DNA of 64,000 bases from Pseudomonas hefeiensis (GCF_030687835.1 NZ_CP117449.1:3658001-3722000), one strand, 5' to 3'; shown: positions 49,548 to 58,870, counted from the stretch's first letter. The notes: generated by a model from the sequence alone, not told the origin. Numbers and translations are program-made.

Positions 49548-50468
49548 ATGACCCGCCCCGATCTGCCGGCGCCGTCCGAGAGTGCGTCCGAACCCGCCCT
49601 TTCAAGCCCACCGATCAATGCCGAGCGTCTGCTGCAACTGATTACCGACGAGTATGAAAGCCTGCCGCGACAGCTCAAACGCATCGCCAGCTACATGAGC
49701 CAGCAAAGCGACCGGATCATGGTCGATCGCATCAGCGACATTGCGCGCGAATGCGAAGTGCATCCGTCGGCCATCGTGCGGTTTTCCCAGCGTTTCGGCT
49801 TCAGCGGGTTCAGCGAAATGCAGGCCTTGTTTCGCGAGGCCTATACCCACAAGACCACGCCGGTGCAGAACTACCAGCAGCGCATCCGCAGCATGATCGC
49901 CAACAAGTCGCAGAAAGCCAGCGGCGGCGACCTGGCGCGCGAATGCGTCAACGCCACCCTCTCGGGCATCGAGCGCCTGGGCCTGGAGCTGGACGATCAA
50001 GCCTTCGACAAAGCCGTAGACCTGGTGGTCAACGCCGACAACATCTATGTGGTCGGCGTGCGACGCTCGTTCGCGGTGGCCGATTACCTGGTTTATAACC
50101 TGCAACACACCAACAAGCGTATCCATCTGGTGTCCGGCCTGGGGGGCAGTTACCGCGAGCAGATGCGCAGCGTGCGGGCCAACGACCTGGTGATCGCCAT
50201 CAGCTTTACGCCCTACGGCAAGGAAACCCAGCACTGCCTGCGCATTGCCCAGCATCATCAGGCCAAGACGCTGATCATCACCGACAGCAACCTGTCGCCT
50301 CTGGCCAAACGGGCCAATGCGGTGCTGCTGGTGAACGAAGGCAGCTCTTTCGCCTTCCGCTCGTTGAGTGCCACGCTGTGCCTGTGCCAGGCGTTGTTCA
50401 TCGCCGTGGCTTACCGGCTGGAACTCAAGGTCGATGAGATCCATGAACAGGTCGGGTTCGAGGATTAA
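49548..50468 (+). CDS. iolR: MurR/RpiR-family regulator of inositol genes
   Basis: A 306-residue RpiR-type regulator: N-terminal HTH_6 (YESLPRQLKRIASYMSQQSD, SAIVRFSQRFGFSGFSEMQA) and a C-terminal SIS sugar-isomerase-like sensor (VVGVRRSFAVADYLVYNLQH, ISFTPYGKETQHCLRIAQH, SLSATLCLCQALFIAVAYR). The ATG at 49548 follows AGAAGGA. It is divergent from iolC; in Pseudomonas the iol regulator is of this family, so it is presumed to repress iol and importer genes until an inositol metabolite is present. Confidence 0.88.
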   Translation: MTRPDLPAPSESASEPALSSPPINAERLLQLITDEYESLPRQLKRIASYMSQQSDRIMVDRISDIARECEVHPSAIVRFSQRFGFSGFSEMQALFREAYTHKTTPVQNYQQRIRSMIANKSQKASGGDLARECVNATLSGIERLGLELDDQAFDKAVDLVVNADNIYVVGVRRSFAVADYLVYNLQHTNKRIHLVSGLGGSYREQMRSVRANDLVIAISFTPYGKETQHCLRIAQHHQAKTLIITDSNLSPLAKRANAVLLVNEGSSFAFRSLSATLCLCQALFIAVAYRLELKVDEIHEQVGFED

Positions 50469-50498
50469 CACCCGCAAAGGATTACTCAAGGAGACGTC

Positions 50499-51110
50499 AT
50501 GAAACTGATCGGCATGCTGGACTCGCCCTACGTGCGACGCGTCGCCATTTCCGCCAAGTGCCTGGGGGTTGCCCTGGAGCACGAGTCCGTTTCGGTGTTC
50601 AGGCACTTCGAACAGTTCCAGCGCATCAACCCGGTGGTCAAGGCCCCCACCCTGGTGCTCGACGATGGCGGCGTGCTGATGGACTCCACGTTGATCATCG
50701 ACTACCTGGAAGCCCTGGCCGAGCCGGGTAAAAGCCTGATGCCGAGCGATATCGGAGAACGGCTCAGGTCATTGCAGTTGATCGGCCTGGCATTGGCGGC
50801 GTGCGAGAAGTCGGTGCAGATCTACTACGAACGCAACCTGCGGCCGACAGAAATTCAGCACGCGCCCTGGGTCGAACGCGTGGAAGGCCAACTGGCGGCG
50901 GCCTATGACATGCTCGAACAGGAACTGGTGAAACAGCCCCTGGCCACCGATGGCACCCTCGATCAGGCGGGCATCACCGTGGCAGTGGCCTGGAGCTTCA
51001 CCAATCTGGTGGTGCCGGATCAGGTGCAGGGCAAGTCATTTCCGTCGATCAGCGCGTTTACCGCTTATGCCGAAGGGTTGGAGGCGTTTATCAGCACGCC
51101 GATGGTATAG
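50499..51110 (+). CDS. Glutathione S-transferase family protein
   Basis: A 203-residue GST: thioredoxin-like N-terminus (MKLIGMLDSPYVRRVAISAK, catalytic Ser in DSPYVRR; INPVVKAPTLVLDDGGVLMD with cis-proline, then DSTLIIDYL for the glutathione gamma-Glu) and an all-helical C-terminal domain. AAGGAG before the ATG, 30 bp after iolR, so probably co-transcribed with it. Substrate unknown; no clear link to inositol. Confidence 0.88.
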   Translation: MKLIGMLDSPYVRRVAISAKCLGVALEHESVSVFRHFEQFQRINPVVKAPTLVLDDGGVLMDSTLIIDYLEALAEPGKSLMPSDIGERLRSLQLIGLALAACEKSVQIYYERNLRPTEIQHAPWVERVEGQLAAAYDMLEQELVKQPLATDGTLDQAGITVAVAWSFTNLVVPDQVQGKSFPSISAFTAYAEGLEAFISTPMV

Positions 51111-51127
51111 CGGACGAGCGCGGCTTG

Positions 51128-51216
51128 TGTGGGAGCGGGCTTGCTCGCGAAGACGGCGGCAGACTCAACATCATCGTCTCGGATATACCGCTTTCGCGAG
51201 CAAGCCCGCTCCCACA
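51128..51216. repeat. REP/BIME inverted pair
   Basis: TGTGGGAGCGGGCTTGCTCG and its complement, 18 bp after the GST stop; first of two neighbouring elements in the 289-bp convergent space before hcnC. Confidence 0.9.
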
Positions 51217-51261
51217 GTTGGTTCCTGAGTGACCATCGGATGAGGGTCACCCCAAGATCTA

Positions 51262-51350
51262 TGTGGGAGCGAGCCTGCTCGCGATAGCGGTGGGTCAATC
51301 AACATCAATGGCACTGATCCGACGCCATCGCGAGCAGGCTCGCTCCCACA
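51262..51350. repeat. REP variant, inverted pair
   Basis: TGTGGGAGCGAGCCTGCTCG and CGAGCAGGCTCGCTCCCACA; a sister type with GAGCC in place of GGGCT. Probably ends the hcnC transcript. Confidence 0.88.
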
Positions 51351-51399
51351 GTTTGGGGCCGGGGGACTGCAAAATTTGTGTTCGGCACAAAGAGTTGCT

Positions 51400-52674
51400 T
51401 CAAGTCAGTTCCATTTCCTTGGGTTTTGCCATGGGTGTCACCTCAAACCGGTCCGCCAGAAACGGCGTGATGTCCACCGGCAACGGCTCGTTGTTCACCA
51501 GTTTGTCCAGCAATACTCCGGTAATGGCCGAGGTCAGGATGCCAGTGCGGAAGTGCCCGCAGGCGTTGAGGTACCCTTCCACGCCGCGCATCGGCCCCAG
51601 GATGGGCAGTTCATCAGGTGAGCCGGGGCGCAAACCGGCCCAGGTGCGTTTCAGGTTGATGTCGGCCAACTGCGGTATGCACCGCACCGCGCCCTGCACC
51701 AGCCCCTCGATTTCCGGGTAGGTGGTGGTCACGTCGAACCCCTTGTCCTCGGTGGTACTGCCGATGAGGATTTCGCCATTGTCCTTTTGCGCTACATAGC
51801 AGTCGCTGGTAGTCAGACACCCGTTGAGGATCTTCGGCATGCGCTCGGTCAGCAGGATTTGCCCCTTGACCGGCTTGACCGGGATTCGCACGCCCGTGGC
51901 CTGTTCGCTCAGGTCCGCTGCCCAGGCACCGGCGGCATTGATCAGCGTCCGGCAGTTGAACGTCCCGGCTTCGGCGGTTCTCACCCCCGTCACCCGCGCC
52001 CCGTCACGCAGCACTTCAGTCACGTTGGTGTTGAAGAACATATCGACGCCGTTCTGTCGGGCACCCTCAGTGTAGGCATCGGCCAGGCGGAACGGGCTCA
52101 CCTGATGGTCGCACAGGAACTCCAGCGCGCCCCGCGCCTCATGGCTGACATTCGGCTCGGCCTCGCGCAAGGCGGCCTGATCGAGCCAGCGCACCTGATC
52201 GGCCAGATGGGGAATGCAGGCGACGATGTGCTCGGCGTACAAACGGTCTTCATCGTCGTAGATCACGAACTTGAGCCCGGTCTCCTCGAACTTGAAGTCC
52301 ATGCCGTGGTTGTCCATCAGCTCGCGGTGCAGTTGGGGATACATCGCGTTGGACTGCAGGGCGAAATCGAAGAACGACTGGGGCAGGATGTGCGGGGTGC
52401 TGGCGTCCACCGCCACGGCGGCGCCCTGGGCCTGGCGCTTGCGGTTGGCCGACATCATCCGAAAGAAGATCACCCCGCAGCCCAGGCCCACGGATTCACC
52501 GATAGCCCACAGGCCGCCGGCCGAAGCGCGGGTGGCGTTGCCGGGGCGCTTGGCGTCGATCAAGGCGACTTTCAGATGTTTGCGTTTGGACAGTTGATAG
52601 GCACAGGACGCACCGATCACGCCCCCGCCGGCGATGACGACGTCATAGTGCTTGAGGTCTGGATGCTCAGTCAT
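51400..52674 (-). CDS. hcnC: Hydrogen cyanide synthase subunit HcnC
   Basis: A 424-residue FAD-dependent amine oxidase-like subunit: YDVVIAGGGVIGASCAYQLS (FAD), NATRASAGGLWAIGESVGLG, and C-terminal WAGLRPGSPDELPILGP. These blocks match HcnC of P. fluorescens/P. protegens as I remember it. With HcnA and HcnB it oxidises glycine to HCN and CO2 at the membrane. The ATG at 52674 overlaps the hcnB stop by 8 bp; the longer open frame to 52791 lies within hcnB. Confidence 0.93.
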   Translation of the reverse strand: MTEHPDLKHYDVVIAGGGVIGASCAYQLSKRKHLKVALIDAKRPGNATRASAGGLWAIGESVGLGCGVIFFRMMSANRKRQAQGAAVAVDASTPHILPQSFFDFALQSNAMYPQLHRELMDNHGMDFKFEETGLKFVIYDDEDRLYAEHIVACIPHLADQVRWLDQAALREAEPNVSHEARGALEFLCDHQVSPFRLADAYTEGARQNGVDMFFNTNVTEVLRDGARVTGVRTAEAGTFNCRTLINAAGAWAADLSEQATGVRIPVKPVKGQILLTERMPKILNGCLTTSDCYVAQKDNGEILIGSTTEDKGFDVTTTYPEIEGLVQGAVRCIPQLADINLKRTWAGLRPGSPDELPILGPMRGVEGYLNACGHFRTGILTSAITGVLLDKLVNNEPLPVDITPFLADRFEVTPMAKPKEMELT

Positions 52675-54076
52675 GCGGGACGGCCTCCGTGCCGAGGTTC
52701 TGAAAAGCTGAAAAGGGAATCGGGTCGATGGGGAAACGCGGCCGCAGCCAGCCAACGTCGGCGCGCCCGGTGGCCTGGCGCAGGCGATCACTGCAATAGC
52801 CGACGCACATCCGCCCCTGGCAATCGCCCATGCTCACGCGGGTGCGCATTTTCAGGCTGGCCATGTCTTGCACGCCCTGCTCCAAGGCGCAGTCGATGTC
52901 GGCGCGGGTCGCGTGTTCGCAGCGACAAATGACCGTATCGGCGGTCGGCAAAGCGGTTTGCCCGGCGCCGCGCTGGGTGTAGCGGTCCACCGCGGCGCGA
53001 AAGCGCACGATCCGGTCAAGCTGCGCCTGATATCGCTCTCTGCGCGCAAGGGCCGTGGATGAGTCCAGCACACCGCATCGCATCAGGATCGACAGCGCGG
53101 CCATGCGCCCGCTTAGCACGGCAGCCTCACCGCCGCGAATCCCGCCCACGTCGCCGGCCAGGTGAATGTGCGCCTCGCTGCTTTGTTGCCAGGCATCGGA
53201 CACCGCCCGCAAATAACCGTCATCGCTAAAGCCATGTTCCAGGCCCATCTGCTGGCTCAACTGAGTGCGCGGGATGAAACCGTAGCCGACCGCCAGCGTC
53301 TGGGCCGGGACGTGCTCGACTCGTTTGAGGTCGGGCTCCCAGGTACTGGAATACGGCGCGACGCTGACCATGTTCAACTCACCTTCGCCGTGGGCTTGCA
53401 CCACCCCCCAACCATACCGCATGGGGATGCGATGCAGTTTGAGATAAGCCAGCATGCTCAGGCCGTCGAGCAACAGTTGCGGCTTGTTCAACAACGCCAG
53501 GCTTTCTTTGGCGATCCTGCCGAATGCACAGGCCTCGTAGACACCCGCCACGGCCACGCCCGAAGCGTGCAGTTGACAGGCCACCAGCGGCAACAACGGA
53601 CCGGTGCCGGTGATCACCACCGGGCTCGGCGGCTTGACCACCCCGCTCTTGATCTGCAACTGCAGCCCCCCGAGCATCATCACACCCGGCAGCGTCCAGC
53701 CAGGAAACGGCACGCTGCGCTCATGACAACCGGCCGCCAGCACCAGGTGCGAATAGGTGACCTCGCACAGCTGTTCATCGGCGTTCAGCAGCATCAGCGC
53801 CTTGAACCCTTCGGCGCCGATGACGCGGTGGTTGAGTCGCACATCGATCAGCTCGGCGTAGCGCTGGAACTCACCGTGGAGTTTCTCCAGGGCTTCGCTG
53901 TAGCGCGGCCCCAGGTAATCCAGGCTCACCCCGTCGCGCAGCGGCCCGCGGTAAACCACGCCCCCCAGGCGCGGCGCTTCTTCGAGCAGGGTGCAGCGCA
54001 CCCCGTGGGAGGCCAGTTCGATGGCCGCTGCCATACCCGCCGGCCCGCCGCCGACAATCACCGGATCAAGGTTCAT
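52667..54076 (-). CDS. hcnB: Hydrogen cyanide synthase subunit HcnB
   Basis: A 469-residue FAD/NAD(P)-binding protein (known HcnB also about 469): LDPVIVGGGPAGMAAAIELA, VVITGTGPLLPLVACQLHAS, HIHLAGDVGGIRGGEAAVL and a C-terminal BFD-like iron-sulphur domain (VICRCEHATRADIDCALEQG, DCQGRMCVGYC). The ATG at 54076 overlaps the hcnA stop by 4 bp. Electron-carrying subunit between HcnC and HcnA/respiratory chain. Confidence 0.93.
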   Translation of the reverse strand: MNLDPVIVGGGPAGMAAAIELASHGVRCTLLEEAPRLGGVVYRGPLRDGVSLDYLGPRYSEALEKLHGEFQRYAELIDVRLNHRVIGAEGFKALMLLNADEQLCEVTYSHLVLAAGCHERSVPFPGWTLPGVMMLGGLQLQIKSGVVKPPSPVVITGTGPLLPLVACQLHASGVAVAGVYEACAFGRIAKESLALLNKPQLLLDGLSMLAYLKLHRIPMRYGWGVVQAHGEGELNMVSVAPYSSTWEPDLKRVEHVPAQTLAVGYGFIPRTQLSQQMGLEHGFSDDGYLRAVSDAWQQSSEAHIHLAGDVGGIRGGEAAVLSGRMAALSILMRCGVLDSSTALARRERYQAQLDRIVRFRAAVDRYTQRGAGQTALPTADTVICRCEHATRADIDCALEQGVQDMASLKMRTRVSMGDCQGRMCVGYCSDRLRQATGRADVGWLRPRFPIDPIPFSAFQNLGTEAVPHD

Positions 54077-54399
54077 GGCGCCTCCGTTTCGGCGATGCGA
54101 TTGGCCCGGGTTTCGATCTGCATGCCGGGACGCACCTGGGTCTGACAGGCGCGGCGCTTGTGACGGCCGTCGATCTTGACCAGGCAACACTGACACACGC
54201 CCATGCCGCAGTAGGCACCGCTGAGCTGGTCGTGATCGTTGCGGGCCACTTGACGCTGACCCAGGGACTGGATGACGCTGAGGACGGTTTCACCTTGCGC
54301 CGCGCTGACGAATTGCCCATCAAGGCGAACCGTCATGTCGGCCTGCTTCAGCGGCTGGATATCAAATTTTCGGCGTAGAAGGTCTTGAGGTTGCATCAT
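54073..54399 (-). CDS. hcnA: Hydrogen cyanide synthase subunit HcnA
   Basis: A 108-residue [2Fe-2S] protein: GAYCGMGVCQCCLVKIDGR and RRACQTQVRPGM supply the cluster cysteines (C-x4-C-x2-C-x20-C pattern, ferredoxin-like 'copper oxidase small subunit' fold). ATG at 54399 (a second ATG follows at 54396). AAGGAAG upstream is both ribosome site and part of an RsmA/E-type element. First gene of hcnABC. Confidence 0.92.
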   Translation of the reverse strand: MMQPQDLLRRKFDIQPLKQADMTVRLDGQFVSAAQGETVLSVIQSLGQRQVARNDHDQLSGAYCGMGVCQCCLVKIDGRHKRRACQTQVRPGMQIETRANRIAETEAP

Positions 54400-54404
54400 G
54401 CTGC

Positions 54405-54414
54405 TCTTCCTTGA
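54405..54414 (-). promoter_or_regulatory. RsmA/RsmE-type GGA site over the hcnA ribosome binding site
   Basis: On the mRNA strand, TCAAGGAAGA fits the published A/U-CA-N-GGA-N-G-U/A consensus exactly and covers the Shine-Dalgarno sequence. A second, weaker GCAAGGAGCC lies about 28 bp upstream. It agrees with the known Gac/Rsm control of hcnA in this group. Confidence 0.65.
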
Positions 54415-54559
54415 AGGTTCAGTGAGGTCTCGGCTCCTTGCGGCACACCATCACCGGTTCGTGTCAGTGCCCGTCAGCGACAGCGCGCCAAAGCAGGGCA
54501 ACGGACGCAGCATGATAGTGCGCACCAAATTTATGTTAGGGATTATTTGTGACCAAGTG

Positions 54560-54573
54560 TTGATCCAGGCCAG
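54560..54573 (-). promoter_or_regulatory. Partial ANR/FNR-like half-site upstream of hcnA
   Basis: CTGGCCTGGATCAA on the minus strand keeps the ATCAA half of TTGAT-N4-ATCAA but only part of the other half. The hcn promoters of Pseudomonas are ANR-controlled, so it is a candidate, about 160 bp from the start codon. Confidence 0.3.
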
Positions 54574-54676
54574 TGAATTCAACTGTCGGCGTCCATGAAC
54601 TTTTTTTCAGAAAGCCGACCGCTAATTTTTGGCAGAATGCAGCGCAATGGCTTCAATTTCTCACCCGGTACCGCCC

Positions 54677-55360
54677 ATGAACCGCATTTTGACCATCGAA
54701 GACGACGCCGTGACCGCCCGTGAAATCGTCGCCGAACTGACCCGCAACGGCCTGGATGTCGACTGGGTCGACAACGGCCGCGAAGGCCTGGAGCGAGCGG
54801 TGAGCGGCGATTACGACCTGATCACCCTGGACCGCATGCTGCCCGAACTCGATGGGCTGGTGATCGTGACGACATTGCGCACCATGGGCGTGGCCACGCC
54901 GATCCTGATGATCAGCGCCCTCTCCGATGTGGACGAGCGGGTCCGTGGCCTGCGGGCCGGCGGCGACGATTATCTGACCAAGCCGTTCGCCACCGACGAA
55001 ATGGCTGCCCGGGTCGAAGTGCTGCTGCGGCGCAACAACGGTGCCCGCGAGCCGGAAACCGCGCTGCGGGTGGCCGACCTGGAACTCAACCTGATCAGCC
55101 GCGAAGCCAGCCGCAACGGGCAACTGCTCAGCCTGCTGCCCACCGAATACAAGCTGCTGGAGTTCCTGATGCGCAACAGCGGCCAGATCCTCTCGCGCAT
55201 GATGATTTTCGAAGAGGTTTGGGGCTATCACTTCGACCCCGGCACCAACCTGATCGACGTCCATATCGGCCGCCTGCGCAAAAAAATCGACCCGCCGGGC
55301 CTGGAACCGCTGATTCGTACGGTACGAGGTTCCGGCTATGTCATTGCTGAACCCCGCTAA
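54677..55360 (+). CDS. OmpR-family response regulator
   Basis: A 227-residue regulator: receiver domain with acidic pocket IEDD, phospho-acceptor aspartate in LITLDRMLP (about residue 51), Thr/Ser and Lys (MISALSD, YLTKPF), then a winged-helix DNA-binding domain (LLPTEYKLLEFLMRNSGQIL; RLRKKIDPPG; TVRGSGYVIAEP). The start at 54677 aligns with other members; in-frame ATGs at 54629 and 54647 precede it. It overlaps the sensor kinase start by 23 bp. Confidence 0.9.
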   Translation: MNRILTIEDDAVTAREIVAELTRNGLDVDWVDNGREGLERAVSGDYDLITLDRMLPELDGLVIVTTLRTMGVATPILMISALSDVDERVRGLRAGGDDYLTKPFATDEMAARVEVLLRRNNGAREPETALRVADLELNLISREASRNGQLLSLLPTEYKLLEFLMRNSGQILSRMMIFEEVWGYHFDPGTNLIDVHIGRLRKKIDPPGLEPLIRTVRGSGYVIAEPR

Positions 55361-56723
55361 GGGCTGGCGCTCCTCCAGCAGCCGCCTGCTGGCGCTGTAC
55401 AGTTCGCTGTTCGTGCTCTGGAGCGCAGTCCTGATGGGGGTGATGTATTACGAAGTGTTCGGCTACCTCGACAGCCTTGCCAAACACTCCCTGATGCAGC
55501 GCCAGCACCTGTTCGCGCGGATTCATGGCGATCAGTTGGAAGATGCTCTCATGGCCAGCCTGACCCTGGATGAACGCGGCGTCGACGCCTACGGCCTGTT
55601 CGATCCGCAACTGCGCCACTTGAGCGGACCGATCCGGCGCGTCCCCGCCGACCTGCCGCTGGACGGCAAGATTCATATGCTCGGTGGCTGCGTCGATTCC
55701 AGAGATCCAGGTACTCCTTCCGACAGTTGCGACGCGGTGGCGACCCGGACCCAGGACGGCCGCTGGCTAATCCTGGCGCGGGACAACGGCTCGCTGTTCG
55801 CCGTGACACGCATCATTCTGCACGCGCTGTTCTGGGGCGTGTCCCTGACCATCCTGCCGGGCATTGCCGGCTGGCATCTGTTGCGCCGGCGACCGTTGCA
55901 ACGCATCCGCAAACTGCAGGCCAGTGCCGAGGCCATCGTGGCCGGCGACCTGACCCATCGTTTGCCGCTATCGAGCCGTCGCGATGAGCTGGACATGCTG
56001 GCGGCGATCGTCAACGCCATGCTCGATCGTATCGAACGTTTGATGAACGAGGTCAAGGGCGTGTGCGACAACATCGCCCACGACCTGCGCACACCACTGA
56101 CTCGCCTGCGCGCCCAGCTTTATCGCATCCAGCAGCAAGCTCCGGACGGCTCGCCCGAGGCGTTGCAGATGGATCAGGTGATTGCCGAGACTGATACCCT
56201 GATGGCCAGGTTTCGGGGGTTGTTGCGGATTTCCGAGCTGGAAGACCAGCAACGACGCTCAGGGTTTGTGCGCCTCGATCCGTTGCAGTTGTTGCAGGAA
56301 CTGCACGATTTTTATCTGCCGCTGGCCGAGGAGCGGGAACTGACCTTCACCCTCGAAGTGCCCGATGCCCTGCCCTTGCTCAACGGCGACCGGGCATTGC
56401 TGTTCGAGGCGGTGTCCAACCTGCTGAGCAACTCGATCAAATTCACCCCGTCGGGTGGTGAGGTGATCCTGCGTGGCGTTGATCAGGGCGACAGCAGCCG
56501 CATCGAAGTGCTCGACTCCGGGCCTGGAATCCCCGAGGCGGAGCGCAAGGCCGTGTTTCGCCGCTTCTACCGCGCCGAGGGCAGCAGCCAGCAAAGCGGC
56601 TTTGGCCTGGGGCTGTCGATCGTCGCGGCGATCGTCAATTTGCACGGGTTCACGCTGGAAGTGGGCAACAGCGAACAAGGCGGCGCTCGGCTGGCGCTCG
56701 ATTGCCGGGCGACGCTGTTGTAG
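55338..56723 (+). CDS. Sensor histidine kinase
   Basis: A 461-residue membrane kinase: helix 1 (LLALYSSLFVLWSAVLMGVM), a periplasmic domain of about 115 residues containing two cysteines, helix 2 (ILHALFWGVSLTILPGIAGW), a HAMP domain and the phospho-His box NIAHDLRTPLTRLRAQLYR. N (LSNSIKFTPSG), G1 (VLDSGPGIP), F (FRRFYRAEG) and G2 (GFGLGLSIV) boxes are all intact. It is translationally coupled to the response regulator. The signal is unknown. Confidence 0.92.
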   Translation: MSLLNPAKGWRSSSSRLLALYSSLFVLWSAVLMGVMYYEVFGYLDSLAKHSLMQRQHLFARIHGDQLEDALMASLTLDERGVDAYGLFDPQLRHLSGPIRRVPADLPLDGKIHMLGGCVDSRDPGTPSDSCDAVATRTQDGRWLILARDNGSLFAVTRIILHALFWGVSLTILPGIAGWHLLRRRPLQRIRKLQASAEAIVAGDLTHRLPLSSRRDELDMLAAIVNAMLDRIERLMNEVKGVCDNIAHDLRTPLTRLRAQLYRIQQQAPDGSPEALQMDQVIAETDTLMARFRGLLRISELEDQQRRSGFVRLDPLQLLQELHDFYLPLAEERELTFTLEVPDALPLLNGDRALLFEAVSNLLSNSIKFTPSGGEVILRGVDQGDSSRIEVLDSGPGIPEAERKAVFRRFYRAEGSSQQSGFGLGLSIVAAIVNLHGFTLEVGNSEQGGARLALDCRATLL

Positions 56724-56770
56724 TCACTGAAGGGAATGAGCTGCAAACACATACCTGTGGCGAGGGGACT

Positions 56771-56875
56771 TGTGGCGAGGGGATTTATCCCCGCTGGACT
56801 GCGAAGCAGGCCCATTCAGTTATGACTACTGGCGTCTGCTTCGCAGCCGAACGGGGATAAATCCCCTCACCACAA
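56771..56875. repeat. Second REP class, inverted pair
   Basis: TGTGGCGAGGGGATTTATCC pairs with GGATAAATCCCCTCACCACA; the first half-arm TGTGGCGAGGGG is also duplicated at 56756-56767. Same class as at 27208. Confidence 0.85.
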
Positions 56876-56897
56876 TGGATTCTGCACACCAGGTCAA

Positions 56898-57143
56898 TCA
56901 GGACTCACGTCGATGCAGCGGGGAGTTTTCAAGCTCATAGCGCAACTCGTCAATCAGCTTTGCCAGGCTTTCTTCCGATCGGACGCTGTCCAGGCTCATG
57001 CCACTAACCACCAGATCCACTTCCCCGCTTTCGCGGTGATAGAGGCGTACGGTAAGGGTTCCGTCGCCGTTGAGGCTGCAGTCGCAAGCCAGCGGCGTAA
57101 AGCTTTCTTCGAGGCGAGCGCGCAGGGGGGCCAGTTGGGTCAT
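56898..57143 (-). CDS. DUF1652 protein
   Basis: An 81-residue protein with the DUF1652 layout: RARLEESFTPLACDCSLNGD GTLTVRLYHRESGEVDLVVS, followed by LIDELRYELE. The family is common and multicopy in Pseudomonas, with unknown function. RBS GTAAGGAATG sits at the start. The 242 bp after it (57144-57385) show no further gene. Confidence 0.8.
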   Translation of the reverse strand: MTQLAPLRARLEESFTPLACDCSLNGDGTLTVRLYHRESGEVDLVVSGMSLDSVRSEESLAKLIDELRYELENSPLHRRES

Positions 57144-57385
57144 TCCTTACACCTCAGCGCTGAGGTCGCAGATGACCGGCGCACTGCTCCCGGCTCATGG
57201 ACTCTGCAAACATCCTGTCGATTGCACGATTGATTCGTTCACTGCGCATTGTGGCCTGTTCCTTGACTGTTTCGTGGGGGACGCGGCGTTATGAAGAACA
57301 TGCCGCACCCTCACAGAGTAAGGAGCCAACGACAGGTGCAAAACCCAAATTTGCACCAGCACGCCCAGTGCATTTGCACTGGCTA

Positions 57386-58870
57386 TCACGGTGCCTTCAT
57401 TCGCCACTCCTTGGCGAACAGGCCGCGCTCGCGAGCCCAGACGATCGCCTCGCTACGGCTGTGAACATCAAGCTTGGAGTACAGCGTCGCCACATGATTG
57501 CGCACGGTATTGGGGGCCAGCTTCAAGCGCGCGGCGATTTCCTTGTCGGCCAGGCCTTGGCAGATCAGCCCCAGCACATCACGCTCCCGGGCTGTGAGTT
57601 CTGTAAATGAAGTGGTGGGCAACTGGGCGTTGATGCTCTTCACATTGGCCAGTTTTTCAATGAGGGTCCGACTGAACCAGGAGGCATCTTTCATCACCTC
57701 CTCGATAGCCGCCACCAGCTCCAGCTCTGAGCGTTTGCGTTCGGTGATGTTCATCAACACCAGCAAATAACACGCTTTGTCCTGGATCACGACAGTATCG
57801 GCCGCCATCTCGCAGTCGATCTGTTCCCCGCCCTTTTTGTGAACCTTGACGTCGACATTGGACACGGTTGCGGTTTTTTCCAGCGTGGCAAACAGCGCGG
57901 CGCGGGCATCCGGGTCGAGAAAGCCGATTTCCTCCACGGTTTTGCCCAGTAGCTCTTCACTGGCGTAACCGCTGGTCTGGAGAAAGGCTTCGTTGATTTC
58001 CAGCAATTGCTGTTCGGCACTGCACACCAGGGTCGGCACGGGCGTGAGGCGGAACGACTTGGCAAAGCGCTCCTCACTCTGGCGCAACGCCGTTTCAGCC
58101 TTGCGGCGCGGCTCCATGTCCATGAAGGAAAACAGCATGCAGTCTTCGTCATGCAGGTCCAACGGCTGGCCGGCGACGATCACTTGTTTGCTACCGCCAC
58201 CGGGCAATTTCAGCTCGGCCTGCATCTGCGGAATGGTCGCACCCTGGCCCAGCCGTTCAACGGCCAAATCACGTTTCTCAGCCGCCTCGAGTACATCCAG
58301 CTCATACACCGAACGCCCGATCACTTGCTCGCGGCTGTAGCCGGTCATTTCCAGAAAGCCTTGGTTGACCTTGATATAACGCAGGTCGCTGAGACGACAG
58401 ATCACCGCCGGCGCCGGGTTGGCCGCGAAGGTTTTCTCGAAACGCTGTTCGGCGCTGGCCCATTCGGTGGCATCGCTGAGAATCAGCACCAGCAATTCCG
58501 CCTCGCCGCTGCGGTCGGTCAGCACCATGCTGCGGATCCGGTGAACCCAGGTGCGGTCGGAATCAGCCTCGGGCGTAACCTCCACCAGAACATCGCTGAA
58601 CTCATCGCCACGGGCGACCCGGGCGATGGGGTAGTTGTCTTCGGTCAGCGGATGGTTGTTGCGATATCGCAAATTGAACCGCTGGGCGTATTGCTCGGCG
58701 TTGGCCCCAAGGTCCTTGAGATCAGCGACCCCGTGCATGGTCAACGCCGCCTCATTGGCCCAGGCGATGGTCTGGTCGACTTCGATCAACATCACCCCAT
58801 CAGACAGCCCGGCGATGATTTGCAGCAATTGACGACGATTGGTATCGGTAGTCGGGACATCCTGGCTCAT
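57386..58870 (-). CDS. PAS-domain LuxR-type transcriptional regulator
   Basis: A 494-residue soluble regulator with three PAS domains (about 12-130, 135-255, 265-385: IIAGLSDGVMLIEVDQTIAW, VNQGFLEMTGYSREQVIGRS, INEAFLQTSGYASEELLGKT) and a C-terminal LuxR HTH (LTARERDVLGLICQGLADKE, IAARLKLAPNTVRNHVATLY). No membrane segment and no receiver domain, so the signal is sensed directly by PAS, possibly via a bound cofactor. It appears monocistronic. Confidence 0.9.
   Translation of the reverse strand: MSQDVPTTDTNRRQLLQIIAGLSDGVMLIEVDQTIAWANEAALTMHGVADLKDLGANAEQYAQRFNLRYRNNHPLTEDNYPIARVARGDEFSDVLVEVTPEADSDRTWVHRIRSMVLTDRSGEAELLVLILSDATEWASAEQRFEKTFAANPAPAVICRLSDLRYIKVNQGFLEMTGYSREQVIGRSVYELDVLEAAEKRDLAVERLGQGATIPQMQAELKLPGGGSKQVIVAGQPLDLHDEDCMLFSFMDMEPRRKAETALRQSEERFAKSFRLTPVPTLVCSAEQQLLEINEAFLQTSGYASEELLGKTVEEIGFLDPDARAALFATLEKTATVSNVDVKVHKKGGEQIDCEMAADTVVIQDKACYLLVLMNITERKRSELELVAAIEEVMKDASWFSRTLIEKLANVKSINAQLPTTSFTELTARERDVLGLICQGLADKEIAARLKLAPNTVRNHVATLYSKLDVHSRSEAIVWARERGLFAKEWRMKAP

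Noticed and set aside
51128..51350. Possible CRISPR-like repeat cluster
   Set aside because: The repeats are inverted REP arms with no regular direct repeat/spacer pattern and no cas genes.
51400..54399. Opine or hydroxyproline oxidase instead of HCN synthase
   Set aside because: The three-subunit order and lengths (108, 469, 424 residues) and the HcnC blocks fit hydrogen cyanide synthase much better.
57197..57610. Plus-strand open frame overlapping the LuxR gene end
   Set aside because: No ribosome site, no domain, and it runs antisense into a firm coding region.
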